The position numbers and the translations under genes were made by a program. Shown here piece after piece: positions 42,829 to 50,076 of a stretch of 64,000 bases of DNA (its first letter is position 1; every line of letters begins with the position of its first letter). Source of the DNA: Streptomyces albicerus (GTDB taxonomy: Bacteria > Actinomycetota > Actinomycetes > Streptomycetales > Streptomycetaceae); contig NZ_VWMY01000002.1 in assembly GCF_008905045.1 (NCBI RefSeq), positions 142,096 through 206,095 on the forward strand. The letters are read 5' to 3'. A model generated the notes under the pieces. It was not told the origin of the DNA and did not search any database. It saw only the letters and a list, made by a program, of their open reading frames with translations.

Positions 42829-44088
42829 TCAGCCGACTGTCCACTTCTGGTTGGCGGCGCCCGTGCACGTCCAGATCTGGAGCCGTGTGCCGTTGGCGGA
42901 GCTGTTGCCCGTCGCGTCCAGGCACTTGTCGGCCTGCGGATTCACGATGTCGCGTGCGCCGGTGACCGTCCACCGCTGGTTGGCCGCGCCCGTGCAGTCC
43001 CACAGCTGGGCGGTCGAGCCGTCCGCCGTGCCGTTGCCGGTGACGTCCAGGCACTTGCCCAGCGTCCGGATCGAGCCGTCGGAGGCCACGGTCCACCGCT
43101 GAGCGGCGGTGCCGTTGCAGTCGTAGAGCTGAACGGGTGTGCCGTTGGCGGGAGTTGCCCCCGCCACGTCGACGCACTTGCCCGCGAGGCCCCTGATGGG
43201 CGCCCCGCCACCGGCCCCGTCGCTCGTCGTCACCTTCACCTCGTCGACGACCAGTTGTTGCGGGAACACGGTCGAACCGTCCGGATCGCCGGGCCAGTAG
43301 CCGCCCACCGCGAGGTTGAGGATCAGGAAGAACGGCTTGTTGAACACCCACTGCCTGCCGCCCAGATCGGCCGGTGTGCGCCGCTGGTAGACGTTGCCGT
43401 CCACGGACCAGGTGATCGCGTCGGGCGTCCAGTCGACGGCGAAGGTGTGGAAGGCGTCCGCGAAGGCCTGGCCGCCGGGCAGCGAGTAGGCGCCGCCGAT
43501 GCCGCCCGAGCCGGAGTACCCGGGGCCGTGCAGGGTGCCGTGGACGGTCGAGGGCTCGAAGCCGACGTTCTCCATGACGTCGATCTCGCCCGAGTTCGGC
43601 CAGCCGACCTGCCCGATGTCGTTGCCGAGCATCCAGAAGGCGGGCCACATGCCCTGCCCGCGAGGCACCTTCAGCCGGGCCTCGACCCGTCCGTATGTCG
43701 TCGTGAACTTCCCCGCCGTGTTGAGGCGGGCCGAGGTGTACTCACAACGCCCGTACCAGCACTGGTAGTTGTTCGGGTTCTCGCGGCGGGCCGTGATCAC
43801 CAGATGGCCCTGGCCGTCCAGGGCCGCGTTGTTGGTGCCGGACGTGTAGTACTGCCGCTCGTGGTTGTTGACGTTGTCGCCGGTCTCGATCTGCCATTTC
43901 GAGGAGTTGACGGCCGAGCCGGCGGGGCCGTCGAAGGTGTCGGAGAAGGTCACGGCCGCGGCCTCGGCCTTCGGCTCGGGGGCCGCCCGTGGGGGATCCG
44001 CCTGTGCGGGGACGATGGCGGCCGATGCGAGGAGCACGGCGGACAGGGCGGCGAAGAGGCATCTGCGGAGCAGGCGTGGGGAGTCCAC
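42829..44088 (-). CDS. secreted GH16 endo-beta-1,3-glucanase-like enzyme with CBM13
   Basis: A 419-residue secreted enzyme: signal peptide 1-30 (cleavage near PAQA), GH16 catalytic domain about 45-285 with the active-site pair in GEIDVMENVG near residue 168 and the aromatic WPAFWMLGN segment, then a ricin-type beta-trefoil CBM13 (about 297-419) with three QxW motifs (QRW, QRW, QKW). The GH16 motif without a Met-bulge alternative fits laminarin-type beta-1,3-glucans; the CBM13 binds polysaccharide. GTG 44088 starts it. A promoter with a palindrome lies about 75-120 bases upstream. Confidence 0.9.
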   Translation of the reverse strand: MDSPRLLRRCLFAALSAVLLASAAIVPAQADPPRAAPEPKAEAAAVTFSDTFDGPAGSAVNSSKWQIETGDNVNNHERQYYTSGTNNAALDGQGHLVITARRENPNNYQCWYGRCEYTSARLNTAGKFTTTYGRVEARLKVPRGQGMWPAFWMLGNDIGQVGWPNSGEIDVMENVGFEPSTVHGTLHGPGYSGSGGIGGAYSLPGGQAFADAFHTFAVDWTPDAITWSVDGNVYQRRTPADLGGRQWVFNKPFFLILNLAVGGYWPGDPDGSTVFPQQLVVDEVKVTTSDGAGGGAPIRGLAGKCVDVAGATPANGTPVQLYDCNGTAAQRWTVASDGSIRTLGKCLDVTGNGTADGSTAQLWDCTGAANQRWTVTGARDIVNPQADKCLDATGNSSANGTRLQIWTCTGAANQKWTVG

Positions 44089-44163
44089 GACTCTCCCTTC
44101 CGTACGGCGATCCCTGTGGGGGGACAGGCCGACTGAGGTGGGGGGTGCGCGCTTCGCCTCTTG

Positions 44164-44192
44164 ATTTAAGGAGTGAGGTAAGGGGACGTCAA
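44164..44192 (-). promoter_or_regulatory. promoter of the GH16 gene
   Basis: On the minus strand TTGACG (44187-44192) and TTAAAT (44164-44169) are separated by exactly 17 bases, a good housekeeping-type promoter about 75 bases before the GH16 start. Confidence 0.6.
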
Positions 44193-44197
44193 GACTT

Positions 44198-44209
44198 TGG
44201 TACGGACCA
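44198..44209. promoter_or_regulatory. 12-bp palindrome upstream of the GH16 promoter
   Basis: TGGTACGGACCA (TGGTCCGTACCA on the other strand) has TGGT/ACCA arms and lies five bases upstream of the -35. It resembles the DasR site core TGGTCTAGACCA with three differences, so a sugar-responsive regulator is possible. Confidence 0.35.
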
Positions 44210-44250
44210 TTCGTTCACACCTCGACGCCGGCCCTCACGTCTTCATGGCT

Positions 44251-44862
44251 TCACGCCTTCCGGCGGCGCTCCCGCGGATGCACCGCACGGCTCAGCCGGC
44301 GGCCGAGGAGCAGGTAACCGATCAGCGCCCCGGTGGTGTTGAGGATGACGTCGTCGATGTCGAAGGCGCGCCCGGTGATCAGCGCACCCTGCACCAGCTC
44401 GACCATCAGCATCACCGCCGCGGTCAGCAGGAGCACTCGCAGGATTCCGCGCGCCCCGGGGACCAGTACGGGCAGCAGTACGCCGAAGGGGATTCCGAGG
44501 AGGAGGTTCCCGCCGATCTGCCTGACGGCGTCGCGCAGTTCGGGCTGGTCCAGATAGGCGCGCAGGGAACGGCCGGGGCGCAGATTGCTGTGCGTCAGGG
44601 CCTCGGAGGCCGGTGACGGCTGCAGGGTGAGCCGGGCCAGCGCGGCGGCGAACGCCACCATGGCCGCGAAGGCGACGAGCATCACCAATAGCCGAACGAC
44701 AAAGGGGAGTTTTCGCCGCTCACCTGGAGCCGTCGAGGAGCGGTCGGACTTCGGGCCGCGGGAGCGCGACTTCGTGGGGCGAGGACGTGACTTCTTGGTG
44801 CTGGAGTGCGACGTGGAGCGGAGGCGTAGTGCGGTACGGGGACGTAACACTGCGCGGGCCAT
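44251..44862 (-). CDS. VanZ family membrane protein
   Basis: A 203-residue protein with a long basic Ser/Arg-rich N-terminus (to about residue 50) and four hydrophobic segments. It has NLRPGRSLRAYL, the conserved NLLLGIPFGVLLPVL near residue 120, VELVQ near residue 152, and FDIDDVILNTTGALIGYLL near residue 170, which are VanZ hallmarks. VanZ proteins give low-level teicoplanin tolerance in enterococci; in streptomycetes their role is unknown. It lies downstream of the GH16 gene's promoter region on the same strand orientation but is transcribed separately. Confidence 0.87.
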   Translation of the reverse strand: MARAVLRPRTALRLRSTSHSSTKKSRPRPTKSRSRGPKSDRSSTAPGERRKLPFVVRLLVMLVAFAAMVAFAAALARLTLQPSPASEALTHSNLRPGRSLRAYLDQPELRDAVRQIGGNLLLGIPFGVLLPVLVPGARGILRVLLLTAAVMLMVELVQGALITGRAFDIDDVILNTTGALIGYLLLGRRLSRAVHPRERRRKA

Positions 44863-44965
44863 TCAACCCTCCAGTTTTCAACTGTCGTCCGTTGAAAGGC
44901 GATTACCCCCGGAGAAGCCGAAGATGCGACCGACACCCGACCCGGGACTGTGATGTCCTCGGAGC

Positions 44966-45172
44966 ATGAGCGCCCCGATGCCGCCGCGCCCCGTCCTTCT
45001 CGTGGGCTACGACAACGCCCAGATCCTGGATGTGGCTGTAGACGGCCATGTCTACACCTCGGCCGGTGTGACCAGCGCCCTCGATCTCACCTTCGCCCTC
45101 ATCGAGGACGACCACGGGCCGACCCTCGCCCGCGCGGTGGCCCGCGGACTGCTCACGGACTCCCAGACCTGA
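44966..45172 (+). pseudogene. internally deleted DJ-1/PfpI (GlxA-like) remnant
   Basis: A 68-codon frame that joins the first strand of a DJ-1/PfpI domain (PVLLVGYDNAQILDVA) directly to the end of one (DGHVYTSAGVTSALDLTFAL, then IEDDHGPTLARAVAR). In full-length proteins these segments are separated by more than a hundred residues that include the catalytic cysteine. The frame also lacks the downstream AraC-type DNA-binding region that many relatives carry. The deletion kept the frame, so a short peptide might still be made, but it cannot be a working enzyme. GGAG lies immediately before ATG 44966. Confidence 0.7.
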
Positions 45173-45221
45173 GCTGGTTCCTTGACGTCCCGATGACCAT
45201 CGGGACGTCAAGGAACCAGCT
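45172..45221. terminator. 23-bp perfect hairpin
   Basis: Arms at 45172-45194 and 45199-45221 are perfect reverse complements around the loop GACC; the stem starts with AGCTGGTTCC and its top is CCCGAT/ATCGGG. The first base is the last base of the DJ-1 remnant stop codon. The length and perfection exceed the usual streptomycete terminators in this window. Confidence 0.85.
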
Positions 45222-45360
45222 GAGCCGCCGGCGGCCCCGGTTTCCCTTCGCGCTGCCGGGGCACTCCGGGCAGAAACCCGTCGCGTGCCGCCCCCGACGG
45301 CCAGGAGCGATGGTGGATGATGGCCCGGACATATCGGTCAAAAGGGATCAGAGGTGGCGT

Positions 45361-45903
45361 ATGGCCCGGCATACGACCCTCCTCCGCCCCGTGCTCGAAG
45401 TCCTGGGCTGGTGGGCCCTGTTGGCCGTCCTCTGGCTGATGCTCATCGGTACCGTCGACACCCTGGAACTGGTCGTCGGAGCGGGAGTCTCCCTGGTCGG
45501 GGCGGTCGCCGCCGGTGCCGCGCGGCGGGCGGTGAGCGCGCGACGAACGGCTGGACCGTCGCCGCGACGGCCGCGCTCGCCGGGGGAGGCGCGGCGGCGG
45601 TGTGGGGCGTGGCCACGGGCCCGCTGCGGCGCCGGGCCGTGGCACAGAACCTGTCCACCACGCTCGGCTGCCCCGTCCTGCTTCTGCTCGCCCAGGGCTA
45701 CGACCGCCCGTCGTACGTGGACGTCGCGCTGGTCCTCGCCCTCCTGGGCCCCATCGGCACCCTCGTCTTCGCCCGGCTGCTCGCCGAGGACCTGGACGAG
45801 GACCCGCCGCGCGCCCAGGCACTCACCTGGGCGGCCGCGGGCTTCGCGGCCGCGGTCGTGCTGGCCGTGTGCGTGGCCACCGAACCCGGGCGGGCCATGG
45901 TGA
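45361..45903 (+). CDS. Mrp antiporter subunit E-like protein, apparent loss of stop codon
   Basis: Starts at ATG 45361 with GAGGTGG five bases upstream. The first 61 codons encode a short MrpE-like membrane protein with two hydrophobic segments (LGWWALLAVLWLMLIG and LVVGAGVSLVGAVAAG). At 45544-45546 a CGA replaces the TGA expected from an ATGA overlap with the next gene; as sequenced the frame runs on for another 119 codons of Arg/Pro/Ser-rich out-of-phase reading. The natural product is probably the 61-residue form (ending at 45546). Either a real T-to-C mutation or a sequencing error explains this. First gene of the Mrp-type operon. Confidence 0.6.
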   Translation: MARHTTLLRPVLEVLGWWALLAVLWLMLIGTVDTLELVVGAGVSLVGAVAAGAARRAVSARRTAGPSPRRPRSPGEARRRCGAWPRARCGAGPWHRTCPPRSAAPSCFCSPRATTARRTWTSRWSSPSWAPSAPSSSPGCSPRTWTRTRRAPRHSPGRPRASRPRSCWPCAWPPNPGGPW

Positions 45904-46001
45904 AACTCCTCGTGACCGGGGCCCTCCTGATCGGCGGAAACCTCGTCGCGTCCCGGGCGCTGGCCCGCGGCATGCCGACGGCCGAGGAGCGCCATGGATG
46001 A
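45543..46001 (+). CDS. Mrp antiporter subunit F/G-like protein, ACG in place of start codon
   Basis: A 152-residue membrane protein. The first 75 residues match MrpF (TM1 WTVAATAALAGGGAAAVWGV, then LRRRAVAQNLSTTLGCPVLLLL and YVDVALVLALLGPIGTLVFAR), and the C-terminal part, including AMVKLLVTGALLIGGNLVAS, resembles MrpG. The coding frame opens at ACG (45543) followed by AACGGCTGG, with no ATG, GTG or TTG nearby; GGTGAG lies seven bases upstream as a ribosome binding site. An ancestral ATG changed to ACG is the simplest reading. It overlaps the next gene by eight bases. Confidence 0.65.
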   Translation, partial: TNGWTVAATAALAGGGAAAVWGVATGPLRRRAVAQNLSTTLGCPVLLLLAQGYDRPSYVDVALVLALLGPIGTLVFARLLAEDLDEDPPRAQALTWAAAGFAAAVVLAVCVATEPGRAMVKLLVTGALLIGGNLVASRALARGMPTAEERHG

Positions 46002-46254
46002 CGCGCTGATCGCCGTCGCCCTGCTGCTGGTCGCCGCCACCGCCACCGCGGCCGTGGCGACCCGCGATCCCGTGCACCAGGCCCTCGTCCTCTCCCTCCT
46101 CGGTGTCGCGCTGGCCCTGCTGTTCACCGTGCTCCAGGCCCCCGACGTGGCCCTGTCCCAGCTTGCCGTCGGCTCGGCCCTGACCCCGCTCCTGCTGCTG
46201 CTCTCCGTACGCAAGGTGTGGCGCCGCAGACAGCGGCAGGGACGTACGGAGTGA
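45994..46254 (+). CDS. MbhD/MrpA C-terminal-like subunit (DUF4040)
   Basis: An 86-residue membrane protein with three hydrophobic segments and the motif RDPVHQALVLSLLGVALALLFTVLQAPDVALSQLAVGSAL, the DUF4040 pattern shared by membrane-bound hydrogenase MbhD and the C-terminal part of MrpA. ATG 45994 overlaps the upstream stop, and its own stop overlaps the following GTG, so the operon is translationally coupled. Confidence 0.85.
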   Translation: MDDALIAVALLLVAATATAAVATRDPVHQALVLSLLGVALALLFTVLQAPDVALSQLAVGSALTPLLLLLSVRKVWRRRQRQGRTE

Positions 46255-47015
46255 GCAGGCGCGTACGGCTGTGGATCCTCTCCGCGGGCGGCACCGGTCT
46301 CGCGGTGCTCCTCGTCGTCGCCTGCTTTCAGCTGCCCGGCTTCGGCGGCGACCAACACCCGTACGGGGACCGGGCGGTGCGCGAGTCGCTGGCCCGGCGC
46401 ACCGCCAACACGGTGGCGTCCGTCAACTTCGACCAGCGGGCCTTCGACACGCTGGGCGAGATGACCATCCTCTTCTCGGCGGTCCTGGGCACGGTCGTGC
46501 TGCTCCGCCAGACCCGCGACGAACACCGCGCGAAACCTGCCCCCGCCCAGGTCGCCGTCCCGGTTCGCCGCTACGCGCTCGTCACCCTCCCCGTCGCCCT
46601 CCTCACCGGCCTGTACGTCATCGCCCACGGCCAGCTCAGTCCCGGCGGCGGCTTCCAGGGCGGCGTGGTCGCCGCGACCGCCCTGCACCTGCTGTACCTC
46701 GGCGCCGACTACCGCGCCCTGGAATGGATCCGGCCGGTCGGCCTGTACGAGGTCGGCGACGCGCTCTCCGCGTCCGCGTACCTCGTGCTGGGGCTGGCGG
46801 GAGTGCTCGCAGGGACGGCGTTCCTCGCGAACACCCTGCTTTCGTACGGCACGTTCAACACGCTGTCGTCCGGCGGCGCCGTCCCGCTGCTGAACGCAGC
46901 CATCGGCATGGAAGTCGCCTGCGCGGCGGTCGTGCTGCTCGCCCGTTTCCTGGACCAGGCCGTAGAGATCGAAGAGAGCGGAAAGACGGGAAAGACAGGG
47001 AAGAGCGGGGAGTGA
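46251..47015 (+). CDS. MrpB-type antiporter subunit (MbhE-MnhB fusion)
   Basis: A 254-residue membrane protein. The first 85 residues resemble MbhE (VNFDQRAFDTLGEMTILFSAVLGTVVLL near residue 62), and the rest is an MnhB domain (GLYVIAHGQLSPGGGFQGGVVAATALHLL near residue 125, NTLSSGGAVPLLNAAIG near residue 205), ending in a Lys/Gly-rich tail. GTG 46251 overlaps the previous stop. It is part of the proton/sodium translocating module. Confidence 0.87.
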   Translation: MSRRVRLWILSAGGTGLAVLLVVACFQLPGFGGDQHPYGDRAVRESLARRTANTVASVNFDQRAFDTLGEMTILFSAVLGTVVLLRQTRDEHRAKPAPAQVAVPVRRYALVTLPVALLTGLYVIAHGQLSPGGGFQGGVVAATALHLLYLGADYRALEWIRPVGLYEVGDALSASAYLVLGLAGVLAGTAFLANTLLSYGTFNTLSSGGAVPLLNAAIGMEVACAAVVLLARFLDQAVEIEESGKTGKTGKSGE

Positions 47016-47025
47016 GCCGACCGTG

Positions 47026-47373
47026 ATGTCCGTACTGCCGTATCTGGTCGCGGTGTGGGTCTTCCTCGCCGGCTGCTACGGCCTCGCCACCAGCCGCAAC
47101 CTCATCCATGCCGTGGGCTGCCTCACGGTCTGCCAGGCCGCCACCTACGTGCTGCTGATCGCCGTGGGCTACCGCGACGGCGCCACCGCGCCCGTCTACT
47201 CGGACATCGAGCCCGCCTCACGGCCCGTCGTGGACCCGGTCGTCCAGGCGCTGGCCCTGACCGACGTGGTCGTGGGCGCCACCGTCACCGCGCTGCTGCT
47301 CGCGCTCGTCCTGCAGATCTCCAAACGCCACGGCACGGTCGACCCGGACGAACTCTCCGAGCTGCGTGGCTGA
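47026..47373 (+). CDS. MrpC-type antiporter subunit (NuoK-like)
   Basis: A 115-residue protein with three membrane segments and the NuoK/MrpC features LATSRNLIHAVGCLTVCQAATYVLL and PVVDPVVQALALTDVVVGATVTALLLAL. ATG 47026 or the adjacent GTG 47023 starts it. The stop overlaps the ATG of the MrpD gene. Confidence 0.87.
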   Translation: MSVLPYLVAVWVFLAGCYGLATSRNLIHAVGCLTVCQAATYVLLIAVGYRDGATAPVYSDIEPASRPVVDPVVQALALTDVVVGATVTALLLALVLQISKRHGTVDPDELSELRG

Positions 47374-49151
47374 TGGACCACCCGAACCACCTGCTGCCGC
47401 TGCTCGTCGCCGTACCACTGCTCGGCGCCACCCTGCTGGTCGCCGGCGGCCGACGGCTCCCGCGCGCGGTGGCGGAGACAGCCGGTTGCGCCGTCTCCGC
47501 GGCCACCGCGGGCCTCGCGATCTTCCTCGTCCTGCAGTCCTCGCCGCCCATGGTCGAGTGGGTCGGCGACTGGGTGCCCCGCGACGGCGTGAGTGTGGGC
47601 ATCATGCTGATCGGGGACGGGCCGGGGCTCGGCATGGCCGCGCTCGCCTCGCTGCTGACGCTGGCGGCACTGGCGTACTCCTGGCACTACTTCGACGAGC
47701 CGCCGCGCCGCCACGCGGGCTCCTTCCCGGCCCTGATGCTGCTCTTCCAGGGCGGCATGTGCGGCTTCGCGATCGCCGGTGACCTCTTCAACGCGTTCGT
47801 CTTCTTCGAGCTGATGAGCGTCGTGGCCTACGCGCTGACGGGCCACCGCGTCGAGGAGGCCAGGGCCGTGCAGGGGGCGCTGACCTTCGGGGTGGTCAAC
47901 TCCCTCGGCGCGTACGCCATGTTGATGGGCATCGTGCTGCTGTACGCGCGCACCGGTGAGCTCGCCATGGCGCAGATCGGGCGGCGGCTCGACGAGGGCG
48001 GCCCGCCCGACGCGCTGGTCCTCGCCGCTTTCGTGCTCGTCCTGACCGGGCTGCTCGTGAAGGCCGCGGCCGTGCCCTTCCACTTCTGGCTGCCGGACGC
48101 GCACGCGGTCGCACCGACACCGGTGTGCATGCTGCTGTCCGGCGTGATGGTCGAACTCGGCGTCTACGGAACCTGGCGCGTGTACGGAGACGTCTTCTCG
48201 GGCCCGGGCGGCATCCCGGCGCCGGACCTGGAACGGGCGTTGATCGTCCTCGGCGCGCTGACCGCGGTGGTCGGGGCCGTGCTGTGCTGGTGTCAGCGGC
48301 ACATCAAACGGCTGCTGGCGTACTCGACGGTCGCCCACATGGGGCTGTTCCTCATCGGCATCGGTGTGCTCAAGCCGGAGGGCGACGGCGGGGTCGCGCT
48401 CTACATCCTCGGCCACGCCGGAGTGAAGGCCGCCCTCTTCGCCTGCACGGGCATCCTCCTCGACCGGTACGGCAGCGTCGACGAGCACGCCCTGCACGGG
48501 CGCGCCCGGAAGCTGCGCGGCGTCGCCGCGCTCTTCGGAGCCGGCGCGCTGGGACTCGCCGGACTGCCGCCCTTCGGCACCGGACTGGGCAAGGCGCTCA
48601 CCGAGGAAGCGGCGGGTCCTGCCCTGACCGTGCTGTTCGTGGCCGTGTCGACGGTGACGGCGGGCGCGGTGCTGCGGGTCGGCGCGCGCGTGTTCCTCGG
48701 CCTCGGGCCGAAACCCGAGGAGGACCCCTCGTACGAGCCGTACGAGACGACCGGCTCCGGCGAGCGACCCGAGACCCGGCGGCGGCTGAAGCGCGTACCG
48801 GACACCATGACGGCCGTCCCGGCGCTGCTGCTCGCCGCCGCGCTCGCCGTCGGAGTGGCCCCCGGCTTCGCCACCGTGGTGGACCACTCGGTCAGCGAGG
48901 CCGGATCCGGTGGGGCGTTCACCTCACCCCACTGGACCCCGGCCGGAGTGCTCCTCGGTCTCACCTCGACACTCCTGGCCGTGGGCCTCGCCGCGCTTGC
49001 CGTCACCCATCGGAAGGGACTGCCCGGCGAGGCCTGGACCGGACCGCTGCGACGGCTGCAGTCCGGGCACATCGGCGACTATGTGGCGTGGCTGCTCGCC
49101 GGGGCAGCCCTGCTCGGAGCGCTGGCCCTCCCCGGCATCGTCGCCGGCTGA
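47373..49151 (+). CDS. MrpD-type proton-conducting antiporter subunit
   Basis: A 592-residue protein with about 14 membrane segments, related to NuoL/M/N. Visible features are the glutamate of FVFFELMSVVAYALTG near residue 150, LLVKAAAVPFHFWLPDAHAVAPTPV with its conserved lysine near residue 228, and IKRLLAYSTVAHMG near residue 310. It should be the main ion-conducting subunit. The operon (E, F/G, DUF4040, B, C, D) lacks a full separate MrpA and MrpG, so it may be a reduced Mrp-like complex. The stop meets the terminator stem. Confidence 0.9.
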   Translation: MDHPNHLLPLLVAVPLLGATLLVAGGRRLPRAVAETAGCAVSAATAGLAIFLVLQSSPPMVEWVGDWVPRDGVSVGIMLIGDGPGLGMAALASLLTLAALAYSWHYFDEPPRRHAGSFPALMLLFQGGMCGFAIAGDLFNAFVFFELMSVVAYALTGHRVEEARAVQGALTFGVVNSLGAYAMLMGIVLLYARTGELAMAQIGRRLDEGGPPDALVLAAFVLVLTGLLVKAAAVPFHFWLPDAHAVAPTPVCMLLSGVMVELGVYGTWRVYGDVFSGPGGIPAPDLERALIVLGALTAVVGAVLCWCQRHIKRLLAYSTVAHMGLFLIGIGVLKPEGDGGVALYILGHAGVKAALFACTGILLDRYGSVDEHALHGRARKLRGVAALFGAGALGLAGLPPFGTGLGKALTEEAAGPALTVLFVAVSTVTAGAVLRVGARVFLGLGPKPEEDPSYEPYETTGSGERPETRRRLKRVPDTMTAVPALLLAAALAVGVAPGFATVVDHSVSEAGSGGAFTSPHWTPAGVLLGLTSTLLAVGLAALAVTHRKGLPGEAWTGPLRRLQSGHIGDYVAWLLAGAALLGALALPGIVAG

Positions 49152-49201
49152 GAGCCTGTGTCATAGCCCCGGCCGGGCGCACGGGCCATGACACAGGCTC
49201 T
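49151..49201. terminator. bidirectional terminator after the Mrp operon
   Basis: AGAGCCTGTGTCAT (49151-49164) pairs perfectly with ATGACACAGGCTCT (49188-49201); after one mismatch the inner GCCC/GGGC also pairs, giving an 18-19 bp stem. It stands between the MrpD gene and the convergent DUF4230 gene. Confidence 0.85.
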
Positions 49202-49232
49202 GAGGTCACTGGTCGAAGCGACCGGTCGAGGC

Positions 49233-49883
49233 TCACGCCCCGTAGGTCACGCGCACCTCCTTGAAGCCCAGGGAGCCCAGCAGTCCTTTGAGCATGCCGG
49301 TGGTGTTCTCCTCGGCGCGGGCGGTCAGTTCGCTGTCCTTCGCGGCGTCGCCGATGTGCCGGGCGGCCAGCCGCTGGACGGCCCGCTCGTCGTTCGGGTT
49401 GTCCGAGAAGATGTCGCCGAGCCGGTCGAGGAGACCGCGCTGCTTGGAGACGGCGTACGAGTGGTCGGGGTCGAGCGCGGGCTTGCCCAGGGCGGCGTGG
49501 GGGAGCCTGAGCGTGGCCGACGTGCGGTCGTCGTTGAGCGTCACGTCCTTGTCGCGGATCTTTCCGAGGTCGACATAGGCGTCCACGGTGCCCGCGCCCA
49601 CGTACAGGGTGCGAGTGCCGCGAACCGCGTCCGGCAGGTACTTGGTGTCCTTCTCGAGATCCACCACCACCTGGAAGTTGCCCGAGGCGGCGTCGTAACG
49701 GCTGATGTCCTGGATGGACTTGAGGAGCGTGGGTCCCGACCGGTCGTGGGTGTCCTCGCGGAACACGTCGCGCAGTCCGGGCAGCAGGCTCAGCTGCAGC
49801 CCGGCGCCGAGCACCACCAGGACGAGTACGACCGCGCTGAGGATCTTCGCCCATCCGGGCAGGCGCTTCAGGGACGTCGTCAT
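49233..49883 (-). CDS. DUF4230 family membrane-anchored protein
   Basis: A 216-residue protein with one N-terminal membrane segment (about 13-34) and an extracytoplasmic domain with the DUF4230 pattern: TLLKSIQDISRYDAASGNFQVVV near residue 52, GTRTLYVGAGTVDAYVDL near residue 90 and SYAVSKQRGLLDRLGD near residue 143. The function is unknown. Its upstream region to 50076 is GC-rich, with tandem TTGAC-like sequences near 49942 and 49953 but no gene that I accept. Confidence 0.82.
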   Translation of the reverse strand: MTTSLKRLPGWAKILSAVVLVLVVLGAGLQLSLLPGLRDVFREDTHDRSGPTLLKSIQDISRYDAASGNFQVVVDLEKDTKYLPDAVRGTRTLYVGAGTVDAYVDLGKIRDKDVTLNDDRTSATLRLPHAALGKPALDPDHSYAVSKQRGLLDRLGDIFSDNPNDERAVQRLAARHIGDAAKDSELTARAEENTTGMLKGLLGSLGFKEVRVTYGA

Positions 49884-50076
49884 GTGGACCGTCCTCCTTC
49901 CCCCTTTCTAGTGCCCCTCAAATCCCTTGCCAGACCGCTTTGTTGACGGATTGGTTGACTGTGAAAGGACGTCGGTGGACGGCTGGCGCGGGGGCTGTTG
50001 CCCAAGGCGCGTCATGAGTACCGGGCGGTCGCGCAAGGCACCTTCCGGCCCTTTGTCCCCGGGCACCCCGGGAGCC

